Below, in pieces: positions 6,404 through 15,757 of a stretch of DNA of 64,000 nt. Positions within the stretch are counted from its first letter, which is position 1; each line of letters opens with the position of its first letter. The position numbers and the translations under genes were made by a program. Under the pieces are notes generated by a model. It was not told where the DNA came from and did not search any database. It saw nothing but the letters and a program-made list of their open reading frames with translations. The stretch covers positions 1-64,000 of the forward strand of contig CAZUGV010000007.1 in assembly GCA_964620425.1 (NCBI GenBank), given 5' to 3'. This DNA is from DASXUG01 sp964620425. Its GTDB lineage: Bacteria > Pseudomonadota > Gammaproteobacteria > Burkholderiales > Methylophilaceae.

Positions 6404-8590
6404 ATGTTAGAGCATCCATCACAAAACTTACTCAGTGGCTTAAACGACAAACAACTCGAAGCCGTTACACTTCCCAGACAATCCGCGCTTATTTTAGCGG
6501 GTGCAGGTAGCGGTAAAACCCGCGTACTCACCACGCGCATCGCTTGGTTGATACAAACTGGGCAGGCCTCGCCACAAGGTATTTTATCGGTCACATTTAC
6601 CAACAAAGCCGCCAAAGAAATGCTCACGCGTATTTCTGCCATGTTGCCTATCAATACACGCGGCATGTGGGCGGGCACTTTTCACGGTTTGTGTAATCGT
6701 TTGCTACGTGCGCATTATCGTGAGGCATTGTTGCCATCTACCTTTCAGATTTTAGATACCGCAGACCAGCTTTCCGCCATCAAACGTGTGATGAAGCTGA
6801 TGCAAGTGGATGATGAAAAATTTCCACCTAAACAAGTGATGGGCTATATCAATAGTTGTAAAGAAGAAGGCTTGCGAGCAAGCGCGGTGGATGCCTATGA
6901 CCCGCACTCGCTCAAAATGCGTGAAATTTATGAAGAGTACGACAAGCAATGTCAGCGCGAAGGTGTGGCTGATTTTGCTGAGTTGTTATTGCGCTGTTAT
7001 GAAGTATTACAGCGTGAACCACATATCCGCGAGCATTATCAAAGCCGCTTTCAATATATCTTGGTGGATGAGTTTCAAGACACCAATCGCCTGCAATATT
7101 TATGGCTAAAATTGCTGGCAGGTACGCATAATGCGGTGTTTGCGGTGGGTGATGATGACCAATCTATCTATGCGTTCCGTGGCGCGCGAGTCGGCAATAT
7201 GCGCGATTTTGAGCAAGATTTCGCAGTAGAAAACGTGGTGAAGTTAGAGCAAAACTATCGCTCTTACAGCAATATTCTCGATGCCGCCAACGCTATTATT
7301 TCGCATAACACCAATCGCTTAGGCAAAAATTTATGGACATCCGCAGGCGCAGGCGAGTCAGTGCGCGTCTACCAAGCCTACAACGATTTAGACGAAGCGA
7401 ATTTTATTGTAGAAGAAATTCAATCACTACATCGCGATGGGATAGCATTAAGCCAAATTGCCATGTTGTACCGTTCCAATGCGCAATCACGCGTGCTAGA
7501 GCAGGCCTTGTTTGCCGCCCAAATGCCGTATCGGGTATATGGCGGTTTGCGCTTTTTTGAACGTGCAGAAATCAAACATGCGATGGCGTATATGCGCTTA
7601 ATGACTAATCCGCATGATGATACCGCTTTGTTGCGTGTGATTAACTTCCCCACCCGTGGCATTGGTGCTCGTAGTTTAGAACAGTTGCAAGAAGTTGCAC
7701 GTAGCCAAGACACTAGCTTGTGGCAGGCCGCTTTACAGAGCACAGGTAAAATCAGCGCGTTTGTGGCGCTGATTAAGCAAATGCAAGAAGAGTCTATCGG
7801 CATTAGTTTGCCTGAAATTGCCGAGCTTGCGACCACGCTTTCTGGGCTTAAAACTTTTTATCAGGGTGAAAAAGAAGGCGCTGACCGCATCGAAAACTTG
7901 GAAGAGCTAGTTTCCGCCGCCACCGCCTTTATGAACCAGGATTTAGGCATGACCAATGTGGATGAAAATGGTGAGGTCGCTGGTTCTCTGCTTACGCAAT
8001 TTTTAACACACGCAAGTTTAGAGGCTGGCGAGCATCAAGCCGAAGCTGGGCGTGACGCACTACAACTCATGACGGTGCATGCCGCCAAGGGTTTGGAGTT
8101 TCAAACTGTATTTATTAGTGGCGTAGAAGAAGGCTTGTTTCCGCATGAGCAAAGCACTTATGAAGCGAATGGGTTGGAGGAAGAGCGTCGCCTGATGTAC
8201 GTTGCGGTGACACGTGCGCGCCAACGCCTGTATTTAAGCCATGCGCAAAGCCGCATGTTGCATGGGCAAGTGCGTTACGGCATTCCATCACGTTTTTTAG
8301 ATGAAATCCCCGAAGAGTTGCTAAAGCACCTTAACGCAAAACCAGTCGCCAAACCAAGCATGGGGCGCGATTACAACGAGTTGCCCGCGGTGATGGGCAA
8401 GCATAAAAGTACCGAACAAAAAAGCGCAATGCCGTGGAAAATTGGTCAAAGCGTGGCGCATGCAAAATTTGGCCAAGGCGTGGTGGTGAGTTATGAAGGG
8501 AACGCCAATGATATGCGCGTACAAGTCAATTTTGGGCGTGAAGGCTTGAAATGGCTGGCGATGGAATATGCCAAGTTGGAGAAAGTCTAA
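6404..8590 (+). CDS. uvrD: DNA helicase II, UvrD/Rep family
   Basis: A 728-residue superfamily 1A 3'-5' DNA helicase used in nucleotide-excision and mismatch repair. Visible motifs are Q-motif LNDKQLEAV, Walker A AGAGSGKT (residues 32-39), motif Ia TFTNKAAKEM, Walker B VDEFQDTN, GDDDQSIYAFRGA, LEQNYRS, TVHAAKGLEF and VAVTRARQRL. The C-terminal segment GQSVAHAKFGQGVVVSYEG is the Tudor-like tail of UvrD/PcrA that contacts RNA polymerase. ATG 6404 is preferred because the protein then begins MLEHPSQNLLSGLN; an in-frame GTG at 6383 is possible. Neither has a strong Shine-Dalgarno. Confidence 0.92.
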   Translation: MLEHPSQNLLSGLNDKQLEAVTLPRQSALILAGAGSGKTRVLTTRIAWLIQTGQASPQGILSVTFTNKAAKEMLTRISAMLPINTRGMWAGTFHGLCNRLLRAHYREALLPSTFQILDTADQLSAIKRVMKLMQVDDEKFPPKQVMGYINSCKEEGLRASAVDAYDPHSLKMREIYEEYDKQCQREGVADFAELLLRCYEVLQREPHIREHYQSRFQYILVDEFQDTNRLQYLWLKLLAGTHNAVFAVGDDDQSIYAFRGARVGNMRDFEQDFAVENVVKLEQNYRSYSNILDAANAIISHNTNRLGKNLWTSAGAGESVRVYQAYNDLDEANFIVEEIQSLHRDGIALSQIAMLYRSNAQSRVLEQALFAAQMPYRVYGGLRFFERAEIKHAMAYMRLMTNPHDDTALLRVINFPTRGIGARSLEQLQEVARSQDTSLWQAALQSTGKISAFVALIKQMQEESIGISLPEIAELATTLSGLKTFYQGEKEGADRIENLEELVSAATAFMNQDLGMTNVDENGEVAGSLLTQFLTHASLEAGEHQAEAGRDALQLMTVHAAKGLEFQTVFISGVEEGLFPHEQSTYEANGLEEERRLMYVAVTRARQRLYLSHAQSRMLHGQVRYGIPSRFLDEIPEELLKHLNAKPVAKPSMGRDYNELPAVMGKHKSTEQKSAMPWKIGQSVAHAKFGQGVVVSYEGNANDMRVQVNFGREGLKWLAMEYAKLEKV

Positions 8591-8660
8591 GCCAATCGCA
8601 TTTCAGCCAAACAAGCCTTAGCCCGCGATACTCAAGTGCTGGCGAGACAAGGTTTATTGA

Positions 8661-9428
8661 TCAAAGTACTTTCTGAATGACGGTATTTGTATCTGTGTTT
8701 GCAGGCTGTTCAAAAATATCTTGGTAGCTCGCGTAGATCGAAGCCATCATAACAGGCACTATTAGCAGAAGCCCCAAGCCATACGGGACAGACGCTAACA
8801 TGAGCAATAACATTGAAATGAGGCCATATACTGAAAAAGGTATCAAATTGGTCAAGCAGGCCTTGAAGCTACACATCATTGCATCTGTTGGGGTTTGATT
8901 TTTAAAGATCACTAATACGGGCGCAAACCAATATGCCATCATCAATGGCGTCAATAAAAGTAAAATAATCATTAATGGTTTCATAAAAGCAGTCACTAAT
9001 ACAAGCTTTGCTTCATCTGGCATATTCTCAACATCGCTCACTTGTTTAAGTGCATCTTGATCTACCCCGAGTAGTAACACAACGCCAACCACTACAATAA
9101 TACCAACCAAGTAGATGCCACCGATGCTAATCAGTGGTGATGCGTGAGATTTAAAGGCTGCAAAAAGATGGTTTATTTCTAAATCTTGCTTGTTTTCTAA
9201 AGCGCGGCATCCCATCATAAAGCCAGCTAAAAATACTGGTGCAATCAAGTTCAGCGCAACCTGACCAATATACGGAACTAATGTCATGGTAAACGCGATG
9301 ATGAAATAAATGATAAAAAGCACCATCCACATGCCAGGGTTGCTTTTGAACAAGTTAAAACCTGTTTTTATCCATTGCCAACCGTGGCTTGCGGGTACTT
9401 TTTTTGCCGATACTGTTGTCTGATCCAT
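8661..9428 (-). CDS. BPSS1780-type membrane protein
   Basis: A 255-residue inner-membrane protein with about six hydrophobic segments. The N-terminal pattern GWQWIKTGFNLFKSNPGMW, followed by a membrane segment and FLAGFMMGCRALENKQDLE with HLFAAFK, is typical of the BPSS1780 family, found mainly in betaproteobacteria. Function unknown. It converges with uvrD and lies 44 bases downstream of thrB on the same strand, so it may be the distal gene of that transcript. Confidence 0.75.
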   Translation of the reverse strand: MDQTTVSAKKVPASHGWQWIKTGFNLFKSNPGMWMVLFIIYFIIAFTMTLVPYIGQVALNLIAPVFLAGFMMGCRALENKQDLEINHLFAAFKSHASPLISIGGIYLVGIIVVVGVVLLLGVDQDALKQVSDVENMPDEAKLVLVTAFMKPLMIILLLLTPLMMAYWFAPVLVIFKNQTPTDAMMCSFKACLTNLIPFSVYGLISMLLLMLASVPYGLGLLLIVPVMMASIYASYQDIFEQPANTDTNTVIQKVL

Positions 9429-9472
9429 AACTTTCCTTAATTAATGCTTTCGTTTAATCTCAATGATTGAGC

Positions 9473-10435
9473 TTAGTCAGTAGTGTTTATCTGCATTGCT
9501 TTTAAGGTTTGTGGGTGTTTTTTTCGCATGTTTAATATTTGTTCAAAATAGTGCGGGTCTTTTGCATGTGTTAATTCACCAGCTTGTGGAAAGTGGTAAT
9601 CATTAAGTCTTGATAACCAGAAGCGCAATGCGGCAATTTGCAGCATGCCCGCCCATGCAATATCTTCAGCTTTATTAAATGGGCGTGTTTGATGATACGC
9701 TTGAAGCAGAGGTTGCGCACGCGCTTGGTCTAGGCTGCCGTCTTCTGCGGTACACCAGTCGTTGACGGTAATAGCAACATCGTAGAGTAGGGCGTCATCA
9801 CATGCGTAATAAAAATCAATTAAGCCACCGATTTTATCGCCATCAAATAGCACGTTATCGCGAAATAGGTCAGCGTGTATCAAGCCTTGCGGTAGTGCTT
9901 TGGTGTTAAAGTTTTCTTGAAAATTAAGCGTTGCGATTAAAAGTTGCTCTTCATCCTCAGATAGTTTTGGGAGCACTTTCGCCGCAGTGTCATGTCGCCA
10001 AGCCGCATCGCGTGTGTTGCGACCTTGCCCTTTAAAGTTAGCGCCTGCTAAATGCATTTGTGCCAACACGCGTCCGACTTCAGCACACTGTGTGACTGAC
10101 GGCATTTCTAAATCTCGCCCTGCGAGACAAGTGACTAAGGCCGCTGGCTTTCCATTTAATTCACCCAGCGTTTGACCGTTGATGTTGGCCACGGGATGTG
10201 GGCATGGTACGCCATTGTCTGCCAAGTGCGACATTAAGTCTAAGTAGTATGGGAGTTCCTCTGCGGTGTGCTCTTCAAAAATAGTGAGTACATAGCGACC
10301 AGTGCTGGTGGTGACAAAGTAGTTGGTATTGGTAATGCCAGCGGCAATGCCTTTAAGATCCAGCAACTCGCCTAGCGGGTAGGCGGTTAGCCATTGTTGC
10401 AATTGCTCAAAGGAAACCGTTGTAAATACAGACAT
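9473..10435 (-). CDS. thrB: Homoserine kinase (ThrB2, APH fold)
   Basis: A 320-residue homoserine kinase of the aminoglycoside-phosphotransferase-like type, which phosphorylates homoserine for threonine synthesis. GIAAGITNTNYFVTT is the nucleotide loop. L-I-H-A-D-L-F-R-D-N near residue 190 is the catalytic loop and G-G-L-I-D-F-Y the metal-binding Asp region. This form replaces the GHMP-type ThrB in most beta- and some gammaproteobacteria. A hairpin at 10453-10474 separates it from the DUF2782 gene upstream. Confidence 0.93.
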   Translation of the reverse strand: MSVFTTVSFEQLQQWLTAYPLGELLDLKGIAAGITNTNYFVTTSTGRYVLTIFEEHTAEELPYYLDLMSHLADNGVPCPHPVANINGQTLGELNGKPAALVTCLAGRDLEMPSVTQCAEVGRVLAQMHLAGANFKGQGRNTRDAAWRHDTAAKVLPKLSEDEEQLLIATLNFQENFNTKALPQGLIHADLFRDNVLFDGDKIGGLIDFYYACDDALLYDVAITVNDWCTAEDGSLDQARAQPLLQAYHQTRPFNKAEDIAWAGMLQIAALRFWLSRLNDYHFPQAGELTHAKDPHYFEQILNMRKKHPQTLKAMQINTTD

Positions 10436-10452
10436 AAAAACTCAACATAATA

Positions 10453-10474
10453 AAGAGAGGTCACTGCCTCTCTT
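10453..10474 (-). terminator. Hairpin between the DUF2782 gene and thrB
   Basis: A perfect 8-bp stem, AAGAGAGG and CCTCTCTT, with a 6-base loop, followed on the minus strand by TTATT. It lies just after the DUF2782 stop, and a partial terminator or mRNA 3'-end stabiliser is likely. The U-tract is short. Confidence 0.5.
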
Positions 10475-10484
10475 GGAAAAAACT

Positions 10485-10832
10485 TTAGAAATGAAACAAA
10501 ATCCATTTAGGTACTGAAACAGGTGGCGTTACCCCGTCAAAGCGTTCCCACGCGCCATTTTGGTCTTCTTTGTATAAGTAATAAGGCTTGCCGTGAGGCG
10601 GTGTGATTTTCATCATATATAGATCGCCATGGATACGATACTCTTCTACTTTATCTCGCCCTTTTTTTCTAACCGTGATTTCAGGCGTTTCTTTTAGCTC
10701 TTTATCCAAATCTTTGGCTGTGGGAGGTGGTAATGCTTCCGGCAGAGGCTCTAGTAAAGGCGTTTTATCAGCCGCTAATGCTAGTAAGGGCATGAACAAT
10801 GCAACAAGCAAGATATTACGGATAATCTTCAT
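10485..10832 (-). CDS. DUF2782 periplasmic protein
   Basis: A 115-residue secreted protein. Residues 1-20 (MKIIRNILLVALFMPLLALA) form a signal peptide cut after the second ALA, so it acts in the periplasm. The core, VEEYRIHGDLYMMKITPPHG then PYYLY and VPKWILFHF, is the DUF2782 signature; function unknown. ATG at 10832 is chosen because GAGG lies seven bases upstream and the signal peptide then starts correctly; seven more in-frame residues are possible. The family commonly sits beside polA and thrB in betaproteobacteria, as here. Confidence 0.85.
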   Translation of the reverse strand: MKIIRNILLVALFMPLLALAADKTPLLEPLPEALPPPTAKDLDKELKETPEITVRKKGRDKVEEYRIHGDLYMMKITPPHGKPYYLYKEDQNGAWERFDGVTPPVSVPKWILFHF

Positions 10833-10920
10833 ACAAACCTCAAACTTTCCCATGTGCTAAGATTAGATTCTAACAAAAAGCGTGCATCCGCGCTGAGTTG
10901 ATTCGCGCGGAATATTACAA

Positions 10921-11649
10921 TCACAAATAAAGTTGGATTTGTCGCTCGCTTGGCGATAATTCAAAACCGCGTGTTTCATAATGTTTAAAAATGGCCTCAA
11001 CAATTTTTGCTGGCTCGTCGATGACTTGGATTAAATCCATATCCGATGGCGATACCATTGCCTCGCCCACCAGTGTTTGCTGTACCCATGCTACTAAGCC
11101 GCCCCAAAATTGGCTTCCCACTAAGATAATCGGGATTTTGCGCGATTTCCCCGTTTGAATCAGCGTAATCGCCTCCATCAGTTCATCAAGCGTACCAAAG
11201 CCGCCGGGCATCACCACATAAGCCGATGCGTATTTCACAAACATGACTTTACGCATAAAAAAATGTTTAAAGTTTTGGCTAATATCTTGGTAAGGGTTGC
11301 CCGATTGCTCATGTGGCAACTCAATATTTAGACCGATGCTGGGGGATTTTCCAGCAAATGCGCCTTTATTTGCCGCCTCCATAATGCCAGGTCCGCCGCC
11401 TGAAATGACACTAAAGCCAGCATCTGAAAGCAATCGAGCAATTTCTTCTGTCAGTTGATAATACGGGTGATCTGGCTTGGTGCGCGCACTGCCAAAGATA
11501 GAAACCGCAGGCGTGATTTGTTTGAGATGTTCGGTGGCATCGACAAACTCTGCCATAATCTCAAATGCATGCCATGATTCACCTGCTAAATGATTTTTAT
11601 CTAATAGGTCTGGGTCAACAACTTTTGGTATTTTGTGCTTAACTGCCAT
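10921..11649 (-). CDS. LOG-family nucleotide phosphoribohydrolase (TIGR00730)
   Basis: A 242-residue Rossmann-fold protein of the LOG/YgdH type, which cleaves nucleoside 5'-monophosphates to base and ribose 5-phosphate. The hallmark motifs G-G-G-P-G-I-M-E-A-A-N-K-G (84-96) and P-G-G-F-G-T-L-D-E-L-M-E (148-159) are complete. The N-terminal extension of about 45 residues makes it longer than plant LOG and similar to bacterial long forms. It is divergent from polA with 71 bases between the starts, so the two share a promoter region. Confidence 0.88.
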   Translation of the reverse strand: MAVKHKIPKVVDPDLLDKNHLAGESWHAFEIMAEFVDATEHLKQITPAVSIFGSARTKPDHPYYQLTEEIARLLSDAGFSVISGGGPGIMEAANKGAFAGKSPSIGLNIELPHEQSGNPYQDISQNFKHFFMRKVMFVKYASAYVVMPGGFGTLDELMEAITLIQTGKSRKIPIILVGSQFWGGLVAWVQQTLVGEAMVSPSDMDLIQVIDEPAKIVEAIFKHYETRGFELSPSERQIQLYL

Positions 11650-11720
11650 GATATAACGCCTTAGTTTTATGGATGAGTGCTAGTTATTTTTAACGTTTTT
11701 TGCAACAGCTGGATTTTGAC

Positions 11721-14501
11721 ATGAAAACATTACTTTTGGTTGACGGTTCAAGCTACCTTTACCGCGCCTTTCACGCGATGCCCGATTTACGCAACAGCGC
11801 CAATGAACCCACAGGTGCGATTCAAGGCGTGCTTAATATGCTGCGTCGCTTGCATAAAGACTACCCTGCCGATTATAGCGCGTGTGTGTTTGATGCCAAG
11901 GGCAAAACATTTCGAGATGACATTTATCCGCAGTACAAAGCCAACCGCGCCAGCATGCCCGATGAGCTGCGTGTGCAAATCGAACCGCTATTTGAAACCA
12001 TCCGCGCCATGGGCTGGCCGTTGATTGTTGAGGAAGGTGTTGAGGCGGATGACGTCATCGGCGCGCTCGCCAAACAGGCTGAACGCCAAGGCATGAAAAC
12101 CATTATCTCCACGGGTGATAAAGATATTTCACAACTGGTGAATGAAAAAATCACCGTGGTCAACACCATGCGCGATGCTTTCCGCAAGACGGATGATGTG
12201 CTGGATATTGCTGGCGTAACCGCCAAATTTGGCGTGCCACCCAGCAAAATGATTGATTATTTAGTGCTGATCGGCGACACCTCAGACAACGTGCTGGGTG
12301 TGGAAAAAGTTGGCCCAAAAACCGCCGTAAAGTGGCTAGAACAATACGGTTCGCTCGATAATATTGTCGCCAATGCAGATAGCATTACAGGCAAAGTGGG
12401 GGAAAATCTACGTGCGGCTTTAGATTGGCTGCCCACCGCACGCGAGTTAATTACCATTCGTTGCGATGTCGGTATCCGCGAGCATTTTGATGAGCTAATA
12501 CAACAAGCGCCCGATAAAGCTAAATTGGCTGAACTCTTTGACCGCTTTGAATTTAGAAGCTGGAAACGTGAGCTAGACAATATGTCTGAGAATGGCGCCA
12601 CGCCAGAGGGTGTGGCAAAGGCGCCAGTGTCCGATGCATCCAGACAACAAATGGCACAAGCCACCACAGATTTATTTGCAGCAACAGTCAACACCGAACG
12701 CAATTACAGCACCATTTTAACCACTGCAGATTTAGATAGTTGGATTAACAATCTCTCCCAAGCCGAGCTGGTTTGTTTTGACACAGAAACCACCAGCTTA
12801 GACCCACTGACCGCCAAACTGGTCGGCATGTCATTCGCGGTAAAATCGGGCGAAGCTGCTTATTTGCCATTGACGCATGATTATTTTGATGCGCCAGTGC
12901 AACTGCCGTTTGCGGAAACACTGGCGAAAATTAAACCGATCTTAGAAAACGCCAACATTAAAAAAGTCGGCCAAAATTTAAAATACGATAAACACGTTTT
13001 GGGGAATCATGGGGTCACGCTCAACGGTATCGCGCACGATACTTTGCTGCAATCTTACGTGCTAGAAAGTCATCGTACACATGGCATGGATGACCTCGCC
13101 ATGCGCCATTTGGGCGTGCAAACCATCAGCTTTGAGCAAGTTGCAGGTAAGGGCGCGAAGCAAGTTGGCTTTAACCAAGTAACGGTAGAAACCGCAAGCG
13201 AATATGCGGCAGAAGATGCTGACATTACGCTACAACTGCACGAAAACCTGCATCCGCAAGTGGCAAAAGACGCAAAGCTCAACTTTATCTACAGCCAAAT
13301 TGAAATGCCCTCGATGGAGTGCCTATACACCATCGAGCGCAACGGCGTGCTGATAGACGCCAATATGCTAAATAGCCAAAGTAATGAAATCGGTATGAAA
13401 TTAGTCGCGCTAGAAAACCAAGCTTATGCGCTGGCTGGTCAGCCGTTTAACTTGGGCTCACCCAAACAGTTACAAGAAATTTTATTCGGCAAGCTCGGCA
13501 TTAAACCCACGAAAAAAACGCCAAGTGGCGCACCAAGTACCGATGAAGATGTGCTGCAAGAACTCGCGCTAGACCACCCCTTGCCCAAAGTGCTGCTCGA
13601 ATATCGCGGTTTAGCCAAGCTAAAATCCACCTACACCGACAAACTGCCCAAAATGATTAACCCGCAAACAGGGCGCGTGCACACCAGCTACAACCAAGCG
13701 GTGGCGATTACGGGCAGGCTGGCGAGTAGCGACCCTAACTTGCAAAATATCCCCGTGCGCACCCAAGAAGGCCGTCGCATTCGTGAGGCGTTTATTGCGC
13801 CGCAAGGCTCGCATATTGTGTCAGCCGATTATTCACAAATCGAGCTACGCATTATGGCGCATCTCTCGCAAGATGCAGGCATGCTCCAAGCCTTTGCCAA
13901 CAACGAAGATATTCACCGCGCCACCGCGGCTGAGATTTTTGGCGTAGAACGCAGCGCCGTGGATAACGAACAACGCCGCTACGCCAAAGTGATTAACTTC
14001 GGCCTCATTTACGGCATGAGTGCGTTTGGTTTGGCGCAAAACTTAAACATTGAACGTGGCGCTGCCGCCAGCTATATTGAGCGCTACTTTGCCCGCTACC
14101 CCGGCGTAAAAGCCTATATGGAAAACACCCGTGCGGAAGCCAAACAAAAAGGCTATGTCGAAACCTATTTTGGCCGCCGATTATGGGTGCCAGAAATCAA
14201 TAGCCCGAATGTGCAGCGGCGCAACGGTGCAGAACGGGCCGCCATCAACGCCCCCATGCAAGGCACCGCGGCGGATTTAATTAAACTCGCCATGATAGCC
14301 GTGCAACAGTGGATAACAGCAGAAAAACTACACACCAAACTGATTATGCAAGTACACGATGAACTGGTGCTAGAAGTGCCAGATAATGAGTTGGAGTTAG
14401 TGAAAGTTAAATTGCCAGAATTGATGCAAGGCGTGGCGAAGTTAGATGTGCCGTTACTGGCGGAAGTGGGCGTGGGGAGTAATTGGGAAGGAGCGCATTA
14501 A
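11721..14501 (+). CDS. polA: DNA polymerase I
   Basis: A 926-residue DNA polymerase I for Okazaki-fragment processing and repair. Residues 1-290 are the 5'-3' exonuclease (LLLVDGSSYLYRAFHA, EADDVIG, GDKDISQLV, GDTSDNVLG). About 330-510 is the 3'-5' proofreading domain, apparently active because VCFDTETTSLD keeps Asp and Glu. The polymerase domain has SADYSQIELRIMAH, RRYAKVINFGLIYGM and QVHDELVLEV. ATG 11721 is used because homologues begin MKTLLLVDG; a TTG at 11700 would add seven residues. Confidence 0.96.
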   Translation: MKTLLLVDGSSYLYRAFHAMPDLRNSANEPTGAIQGVLNMLRRLHKDYPADYSACVFDAKGKTFRDDIYPQYKANRASMPDELRVQIEPLFETIRAMGWPLIVEEGVEADDVIGALAKQAERQGMKTIISTGDKDISQLVNEKITVVNTMRDAFRKTDDVLDIAGVTAKFGVPPSKMIDYLVLIGDTSDNVLGVEKVGPKTAVKWLEQYGSLDNIVANADSITGKVGENLRAALDWLPTARELITIRCDVGIREHFDELIQQAPDKAKLAELFDRFEFRSWKRELDNMSENGATPEGVAKAPVSDASRQQMAQATTDLFAATVNTERNYSTILTTADLDSWINNLSQAELVCFDTETTSLDPLTAKLVGMSFAVKSGEAAYLPLTHDYFDAPVQLPFAETLAKIKPILENANIKKVGQNLKYDKHVLGNHGVTLNGIAHDTLLQSYVLESHRTHGMDDLAMRHLGVQTISFEQVAGKGAKQVGFNQVTVETASEYAAEDADITLQLHENLHPQVAKDAKLNFIYSQIEMPSMECLYTIERNGVLIDANMLNSQSNEIGMKLVALENQAYALAGQPFNLGSPKQLQEILFGKLGIKPTKKTPSGAPSTDEDVLQELALDHPLPKVLLEYRGLAKLKSTYTDKLPKMINPQTGRVHTSYNQAVAITGRLASSDPNLQNIPVRTQEGRRIREAFIAPQGSHIVSADYSQIELRIMAHLSQDAGMLQAFANNEDIHRATAAEIFGVERSAVDNEQRRYAKVINFGLIYGMSAFGLAQNLNIERGAAASYIERYFARYPGVKAYMENTRAEAKQKGYVETYFGRRLWVPEINSPNVQRRNGAERAAINAPMQGTAADLIKLAMIAVQQWITAEKLHTKLIMQVHDELVLEVPDNELELVKVKLPELMQGVAKLDVPLLAEVGVGSNWEGAH

Positions 14502-14612
14502 AAAGAAATATAAAGTTTCTAGATGATTTATTTTAAGTTTTAATATTTGCATAACATTTATTAATTAATGTTAGCTTACTTTAAATTTATCAAATCATAA
14601 AAAGGCTTAATT

Positions 14613-15200
14613 TTGAAACATTACTTTTTAATATCATGTCTTGCACTTTCTTCTATTTTTTGCAATTTGGCAATAGCTGACTCCTTCGGACTCGAAGGAG
14701 ATAGCGTTGATGCCTCTGTAATCAGGACAATTTATGATCCGTTTTATGGGGTAGGTAGAATTAGTGGTTATGGCTTAGACTCCCCCTTTGTTGTCTCTCA
14801 AGGAAGCACAGATCAAAAAGAATATAGTGGAGCGTTTATACTTAATGTAGACAATCTCTCTTTTGATGTAGATTTTTTAAGTTCAAATAGCTGGCAAGAC
14901 GGAACTATATTGAGAATAAGTGATTTAAACTTCTCTAGTAATTTACTAACAAACTTTAACTTAATAGTTCAAACGAATCTAAGTGGTTTGACATGGAGCC
15001 AAGGTTCCGACTATGTTGATATAAATCTTTTTAGCATTCATCAAGAACCCAGCTCTTACATACACGGTCAGTTTGTCGTTACTAGCATCCCTGAACCGAG
15101 TAATTTAGCCCTTCTAATGGTTGGTTTGCTATGCATAGTAAAGTCAACTAAGAGTCGGCGCTCAATTGCCTTTACAGCAAAGCGGCATACTGACGCTTGA
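14613..15200 (+). CDS. Secreted protein with PEP-CTERM sorting signal
   Basis: A 195-residue protein, apparently TTG-started, with AAAAGG about eight bases upstream. Residues 1-22 (KHYFLISCLALSSIFCNLAIA region) form a signal peptide. Residues about 162-184 carry S-I-P-E-P-S-N, a short hydrophobic helix and a basic K-S-T-K-S-R-R cluster. This is the PEP-CTERM signal processed by exosortase and linked to exopolysaccharide export. The 12 residues after the basic cluster are longer than usual. The middle part has no domain that I recognise and is rich in Ser, Asn and Asp. No exosortase gene is in the window. Confidence 0.75.
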   Translation: MKHYFLISCLALSSIFCNLAIADSFGLEGDSVDASVIRTIYDPFYGVGRISGYGLDSPFVVSQGSTDQKEYSGAFILNVDNLSFDVDFLSSNSWQDGTILRISDLNFSSNLLTNFNLIVQTNLSGLTWSQGSDYVDINLFSIHQEPSSYIHGQFVVTSIPEPSNLALLMVGLLCIVKSTKSRRSIAFTAKRHTDA

Positions 15201-15213
15201 AGCCAAACCAAGG

Positions 15214-15234
15214 GTGGGTAACTTGCTTACCCAC
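15214..15234. repeat. REP-like palindrome, GTGGGTAA type
   Basis: GTGGGTAA and TTACCCAC around CTTGC. The reverse complement of this site and the site at 17472-17496 differ at only about two positions over 24 bases, so they are two copies of one dispersed element. It follows the PEP-CTERM gene by 13 bases and could end its transcript. Confidence 0.6.
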
Positions 15235-15281
15235 GCGTAACAACTGTAAATATTGCACCAGCCCCTTTCGCCTCTAGGCGT

Positions 15282-15313
15282 GTATCTTTATTTGCTTATC
15301 CAAATAAAGATAC
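15282..15313. repeat. Perfect 13-bp inverted repeat
   Basis: GTATCTTTATTTG and CAAATAAAGATAC flank a six-base loop. The stem is too AT-rich and lacks a T-run for a standard terminator. Function unknown; an operator or a remnant of a mobile-element end are options. Confidence 0.55.
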
Positions 15314-15568
15314 CAAACAAAATGACACCCCTCTGCCGCTTGTTCCCTGCGCTGCTCGTTACAGTGGGTGGTAAGCCCATAAAGGGCTTCCCCAACATCA
15401 CAAATTGCTAAAGCAAGTGTTCTGGTGTGAAACTCGCCCTAGCGGCTTGCAAAAACCACAAGCCACGGCGGAGCTCAAACATGCGATTACCAAATACCCC
15501 CACTTACAGTCTGCTCCTCGGCGCAACAGCAAGGGGTATGCAATTTGCGAAGCAAGCTTAGCGAGTAG

Positions 15569-15594
15569 GGCGCATTAGTGAAACGTAATACGCC
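15569..15594. repeat. Diverged REP-like palindrome, GGCGNATTA type
   Basis: GGCGCATTA and TAATACGCC, one mismatch, preceded by GTA as is the copy at 1172-1196. It shares the pattern GTAGGGCG-ATTAG-N-CGTAAT-CGCC with that site. Confidence 0.5.
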
Positions 15595-15757
15595 GAAAGA
15601 AAAGTCTATCATACGGTGTAATTCGCTTCACTTATTAGCACCCTAAACGCTTAACCGTCATTCCCGCGTAGTGTGTAGCAGGGTTTCGCACAGAGCTCGT
15701 TGGGCTTCCAAATGTCAGCCCAAACGTGCGCACTAGCACCTCCAAATAAACTTCAAA

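Larger units (their letters stand above)
15201..15757. other. Repeat-rich non-coding stretch
   Basis: No convincing gene. It holds a series of inverted repeats: a GTGGGTAA palindrome at 15214-15234, a perfect 13-bp repeat at 15282-15294 and 15301-15313, AAGCCC/GGGCTT at 15373-15389, GGCTTG/CAAGCC at 15444-15464 and a degenerate GGCGNATTA palindrome at 15569-15594. The density of palindromes suggests mobile or formerly mobile DNA. Confidence 0.6.

Noticed and set aside
15321..15410. 29-residue frame starting MTPLCRLFPALL
   Set aside because: No ribosome-binding site, inside a palindrome-rich region, no family resemblance that I can support.
15400..15500. Integron attC-like site
   Set aside because: The paired arms exist, but the RYYYAAC and GTTRRRY core sites are absent and no integrase is present.
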